Assembly: GCF_017874255.1 (NCBI RefSeq)
Contig: NZ_JAGGLD010000001.1
Span: 310,001 to 374,000, forward strand
Length of the DNA stretch: 64,000 bases
From: Paenibacillus shirakamiensis
GTDB lineage: Bacteria; Bacillota; Bacilli; Paenibacillales; Paenibacillaceae
Direction of reading: 5' to 3'
The notes below the pieces were generated by a model that was not told where the DNA came from, ran no database searches, and was given only the letters and a program-made list of their open reading frames with translations. The number at the start of each line of letters is the position of its first letter. Position 1 is the stretch's first letter. Position numbers and translations under genes: made by a program. This document shows positions 60,837 through 64,000 of this stretch, piece by piece.

Positions 60837-62810
60837 ATGGCAGAACATCCACGAGAGGTCCCACTGGTTCATCACATCCCGGCCACTTTACCTGAGTCAC
60901 AAATGAACTGGTTGGAACAGATGGATATTAATGTTCATGATTTCATCTACATAGATCATTTTTTAAAAGCAGCTTTTGAAGAGTGGCAACATGCAGCTTC
61001 TACATATCATGAAGAACTTAGATTTTGGTTTGTCACGAATGTAAGAGGAGATATGATCCAATCGGATTGTGCGGATTCCTCAGAAGGACCAATTAAATGC
61101 TCAGATACAATTACCACATCTTCTGAGTGGATGTCCATTGCGGTACTGGAACCTTTGAGGGTTCTCCATGACAGCAAAGATTGGCTGATCTCTACCATCC
61201 CGCTGAGAACGCGGCAAGAGCAAGAGACGTATGCTTATTTAGGATGTGTCTATTCTCAAGAAGCACCTGATCTGGGATGGATGCCTACCGCTCTCAAAAT
61301 GGTGGGTCAACACTTTACGGCATGCTTTTATAAGCAGCTTGAGAATATGTTCGTTAAAGATCTGTTGGGTATTCAGGTACAATCTCGTAAAGAGACACAG
61401 CGTCGTACTTTTCTTTTTCAGGTTATACAGCGTTTACAAGATAAAATTGATGTGGATGCTGTCATCAATGAGGTTCTCGATAGCTTAGCTGGTGTTTATC
61501 CTAATGCAAAGCTTGAGATTTTCATGTCACAAGATCATCAGAGCAAAAACGCAAGAGTGAAGCCCCTCTCTCTTCAAGATGATGAGGAGCAGCTGTGTGT
61601 TCGTGCTTTTATGGAAGGAATTATGCTTCGTAATGATTATGTAGGCGATGATGGGCAAGCTTATCTAGAACTTGCTGTTCCATTGTCTGGTAAACAAGGC
61701 GTATATGGGGTGTTTCACCTATATATTCCTAGAGATCAATTCGAAGAGGTAGATATGCAATTAATCAATATGCTGGCAGACACAGCGGGAACTTCATTTG
61801 AGAATGCCAAACTGTATGAACAATCTAATCTGCTAATTCATGAACTTCGTTTAATTAATGAACTTACTCAGCAGCTTAGTCAAAGTCTTCAATTGAAAGA
61901 AGTATTCAAGTTTGCAACGGAAGAGTTACTCCATATCTTTGATGCCGAACATTGTTGTATTTCTCAATTAGATAAAGATAAAGAATTTTTTGAGATGGTC
62001 TCATGTAATATTCCTGAGTTGGCAAAAGAAGTCTTCCCACGAGATTATGGATTTAACGGGTTAGTATATGCAACCAAGGAACCTATCATTTTATCCGATT
62101 ACAGAGAATATGGCAGAGTGTATTCAAAGCTTATGGAGTTCTCGGGAGCACGTTCATTAATTGGAGCTCCTCTAATTGTACGTGGCGAAGTTATTGGAAC
62201 GATCTTGCTAGTTCACAGTCAGCCCTACTTCTTTTCTTATGATAACTATAAATTATTACAATTATTGTCCATCCATATTGGTCTAGCAATCGCTAATGCC
62301 TCTTTACATGCTGAAGTTAGGCGGATGGCCAATCGGGATATGCTTACAGGCCTGTTCGCTCGTCATTATTTAGATGATGTTGTGCAGGAGTTACAAAGTC
62401 GGGATGCCAACGGGTCTCTTATTGTAGTGGATATCGATCATTTCAAACAGATCAATGACCGTTATGGACATCAAATTGGCGATAAAATTCTTAAGCAAGT
62501 ATGCGTAATTATACGTAGTGCCATCCGAAAAATTGATATTCCAGCCCGCTGGGGCGGTGAAGAATTAGCCGTGTATTTGCCTGGGCTAGATATTATGAAG
62601 TCTCGAGATATCGCTGAGGATATTAGAGTTCGTGTAGAGGCTGAGACGAGCCCATCGGTTACCGTATCTTGTGGAATTTCGGAGTGGAACCGCAGAGATG
62701 ATAAGATTAGCGTGGAATCTCTATTTTATCGTGCAGATATGGCGTTGTATCAATCTAAAAACAATGGGCGGAACCAGACCCGCATAGGGGAGCATCATTT
62801 AAATACCTAA
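60837..62810 (+). CDS. diguanylate cyclase with two GAF domains
   Basis: A 657-residue protein. An unrecognised N-terminal region (1-185), GAF-like domain (about 190-325) and a second GAF (about 340-490, GLVYATKEPIILSD, SLIGAPLIVRGEVIGTI) lead to a GGDEF domain (497-655). The active site reads RWGGEEL at 573-577, with DIDHFKQINDRYGH for GTP and metal. RKID at 564-567 is the inhibitory I-site, 5 residues ahead. It should make c-di-GMP in response to a cytosolic ligand. No TM helix. AGAAGGAG gives a 6-base spacer to this ATG. Confidence 0.92.
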   Translation: MAEHPREVPLVHHIPATLPESQMNWLEQMDINVHDFIYIDHFLKAAFEEWQHAASTYHEELRFWFVTNVRGDMIQSDCADSSEGPIKCSDTITTSSEWMSIAVLEPLRVLHDSKDWLISTIPLRTRQEQETYAYLGCVYSQEAPDLGWMPTALKMVGQHFTACFYKQLENMFVKDLLGIQVQSRKETQRRTFLFQVIQRLQDKIDVDAVINEVLDSLAGVYPNAKLEIFMSQDHQSKNARVKPLSLQDDEEQLCVRAFMEGIMLRNDYVGDDGQAYLELAVPLSGKQGVYGVFHLYIPRDQFEEVDMQLINMLADTAGTSFENAKLYEQSNLLIHELRLINELTQQLSQSLQLKEVFKFATEELLHIFDAEHCCISQLDKDKEFFEMVSCNIPELAKEVFPRDYGFNGLVYATKEPIILSDYREYGRVYSKLMEFSGARSLIGAPLIVRGEVIGTILLVHSQPYFFSYDNYKLLQLLSIHIGLAIANASLHAEVRRMANRDMLTGLFARHYLDDVVQELQSRDANGSLIVVDIDHFKQINDRYGHQIGDKILKQVCVIIRSAIRKIDIPARWGGEELAVYLPGLDIMKSRDIAEDIRVRVEAETSPSVTVSCGISEWNRRDDKISVESLFYRADMALYQSKNNGRNQTRIGEHHLNT

Positions 62811-62829
62811 TGTAAAGTGTGAGGAGCAA

Positions 62830-62861
62830 AAGGAGCATCCATTCATGGATGTTCTTTTTTT
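62830..62861 (+). terminator. terminator of the GGDEF gene
   Basis: GAGCATCCAT / ATGGATGTTC (one G-T pair), small loop, then seven T. Confidence 0.88.
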
Positions 62862-62945
62862 GCTATCTAGGGTGCATAAGTAGATACTGGGAGGAAAAAC
62901 TAAAAGAGGAACCAAAGATATAGAAAAGAGCAGGGGGCTAGTAGT

Positions 62946-63782
62946 ATGCATTTGACTAAAATTCGCTTGACTATATGTGGTGTTCTTCTATGCACTCTTC
63001 TTCTTGCATCTTGTGGTAACTCACGGTCTGGCGCGGAATGGTTCGATTTTACATGGGCAGGGTTAGCCGGAAGTGATACGTTAAGTTTTGACGGGGAAGC
63101 CTCACTAGTGGCGGGGAATCAACAGCAAGCAGAAGGAATTGTTCAATATGAAGGTCAACTACAAAATCATAAACTTTTGACAATGACTACGCAGTATTCT
63201 GATCACTCTGCAGTTGGACAAGTGGGTATGGCTTCTGCAACGGATGCGGCGCAGCAATCACATATGGAATGGAGAATGGGAAAGTGGAGTCTGCTCAGCA
63301 AGCCTTCCGATGAGCAAGAAAGTCATCCTGTGCAGAGAATTAATCCGCTCTCCCAACTGGAGGAGATTCACCAAGCTAAAGATAAAAAGATAAGCCTTGA
63401 GAGTATGGCGGCTCGAGGAACGAAAGTGCTTCGTATAGAACTTGGAGCAACAGAGGCGAAAGCTGCGCTCCAACGTGAACTGGAGTCTGAAATGAACCAA
63501 GTTCTTGTGAACTGGGAGGGACAGCAACAGAAGATTCATCTGAAGGAGTCCTCTGCTCAAAAAACCAAGCGAAAAGAGCAAGCCTATGCCATCTGGAATG
63601 AAGGGAAACAGAAAATGGAAGAAAGGCTTAACACCGTTAAAGTAAAAACAACTTATCATCTTACCATTAATTCACGCTCGGGGCTTCCACAGAGTATTAC
63701 ATCAGAGACACATGTGAGCGGGACAACAGGAAACGCGGAGACGATGATAACAAACTGCCGATTCCACTCCTATGATAAATAA
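62946..63782 (+). CDS. lipoprotein of unknown function
   Basis: A 278-residue lipoprotein with lipobox LLLASC at about residue 22. The mature part is rich in Gln, Glu and Ser, with the pattern LSFDGEASLVAGNQQQ, IVQYEGQLQNHKLLTM early and TTYHLTINSRSGLPQSIT near the end, resembling LppX/LprG-like or YusW-type beta-rich envelope proteins only loosely. AGGGGG precedes the ATG. It lies between the GGDEF gene and the aminopeptidase. Confidence 0.8.
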   Translation: MHLTKIRLTICGVLLCTLLLASCGNSRSGAEWFDFTWAGLAGSDTLSFDGEASLVAGNQQQAEGIVQYEGQLQNHKLLTMTTQYSDHSAVGQVGMASATDAAQQSHMEWRMGKWSLLSKPSDEQESHPVQRINPLSQLEEIHQAKDKKISLESMAARGTKVLRIELGATEAKAALQRELESEMNQVLVNWEGQQQKIHLKESSAQKTKRKEQAYAIWNEGKQKMEERLNTVKVKTTYHLTINSRSGLPQSITSETHVSGTTGNAETMITNCRFHSYDK

Positions 63783-63888
63783 CAGCAGGTTACAGAGCTT
63801 GCTGACTTGGATAGTTCAAAATGCTACAATAATAAGGAATTAACCATAGTTCAATTATTATATGCGTATTTATTAGGAGGTTACATCT

Positions 63889-64000
63889 ATGAAAGACCCA
63901 AGAATTCAGCAATTAGCTCAAAATTTAGTAGGTTATTCGGTCAATGTTCAGCCGGGCGAAAATGTGCTTGTTGAAATGATCGGAACAGAACGCGATTTAG
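63889..64000 (+). CDS. M29 family aminopeptidase (5' part)
   Basis: The first 37 residues, cut by the window end. MKDPRIQQLAQNLVGYSVN and VQPGENVLVEM match the N-terminus of thermophilic aminopeptidase T/AmpS (M29), which uses two metal ions. AGGAGG is 7 bases before the ATG. Catalytic residues lie outside the window. Confidence 0.85.
   Translation, partial: MKDPRIQQLAQNLVGYSVNVQPGENVLVEMIGTERDL

Overview
The window looks like a chromosomal segment of a low-to-moderate GC, spore-forming Firmicute, most probably Paenibacillus. This rests on gene content and on close resemblance of many products to Bacillus families (CarB/PyrF/PyrE, YhaM, KimA, CcpA, AcsA/AcuA/AcuC, SpeA, YktB, RpsD, YuzF-type DUF2642, YjcZ-like coat tail). 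Strong AGGAGG-type ribosome binding sites, frequent TTG/GTG starts and intrinsic terminators after most units also fit. No database search was run; all names come from reading the proteins.

Layout. 1-3.3 kb: end of the pyrimidine operon (carB 3' part, pyrF, pyrE). 3.4-6.5 kb: a small ORF, an initiator-Met / CAT-anticodon tRNA pair, a YdeI-like protein, and several short proteins. 6.5-8.3 kb: a compact regulatory module made of an XRE repressor, an ImmA/IrrE-type metallopeptidase and an unknown acidic protein, divergent from a small one-helix membrane protein; two inverted 16-bp operator-like arms flank a strong promoter. 8.4-15.7 kb: spore-coat-like protein, polysaccharide deacetylase, tRNA-Leu, ung, a Big2-repeat surface protein, DUF4395, a ComEC-like MBL lipoprotein with DUF3006, and a leftover DinB tail. 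15.9-23 kb: MFS protein, KimA potassium importer, LOG-family enzyme, DoxX protein (probable CTG start), stress protein and yhaM. 23.2-27.4 kb: a MarR-controlled EmrA/EmrB efflux operon with a flavodoxin. 27.4-30.7 kb: small Sm-like and membrane proteins, MccF-like peptidase, SET protein, alpha/beta hydrolase.

30.8-34.4 kb is an AT-rich graveyard beside tRNA-Val: a truncated SmpA-like tail, a gene with an in-frame TGA, a frameshifted XhlA-like holin-associated gene, a decayed stalk-domain endolysin tail, and a roughly 330-codon membrane protein gene broken by one stop and two frame changes. It looks like a degraded prophage or accessory island.

35-49.8 kb is mostly housekeeping: GNAT, MBL, DUF1292, speA, MFS, yktB, 6-phosphogluconate dehydrogenase, aroK-aroA (an unusual EPSP synthase), CoA-binding protein, ptsI and a DJ-1 protein. 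50-56 kb holds ccpA, mtnN, and the acetate locus acuA-acuC divergent from acsA, with cre-like boxes between them, so regulator and likely target lie a few kb apart. acuB, present in the B. subtilis operon, is not there. 56-64 kb: a bifunctional PBP1 with FN3 repeats, rpsD with a long leader, a GAF-GAF-GGDEF diguanylate cyclase, a lipoprotein, and the start of an M29 aminopeptidase.

The parts most worth a second look are the XRE/ImmA divergent module with its operator pair, the hidden small membrane ORFs, the decayed island beside tRNA-Val, the CTG-started DoxX gene, and the divergent AroA.
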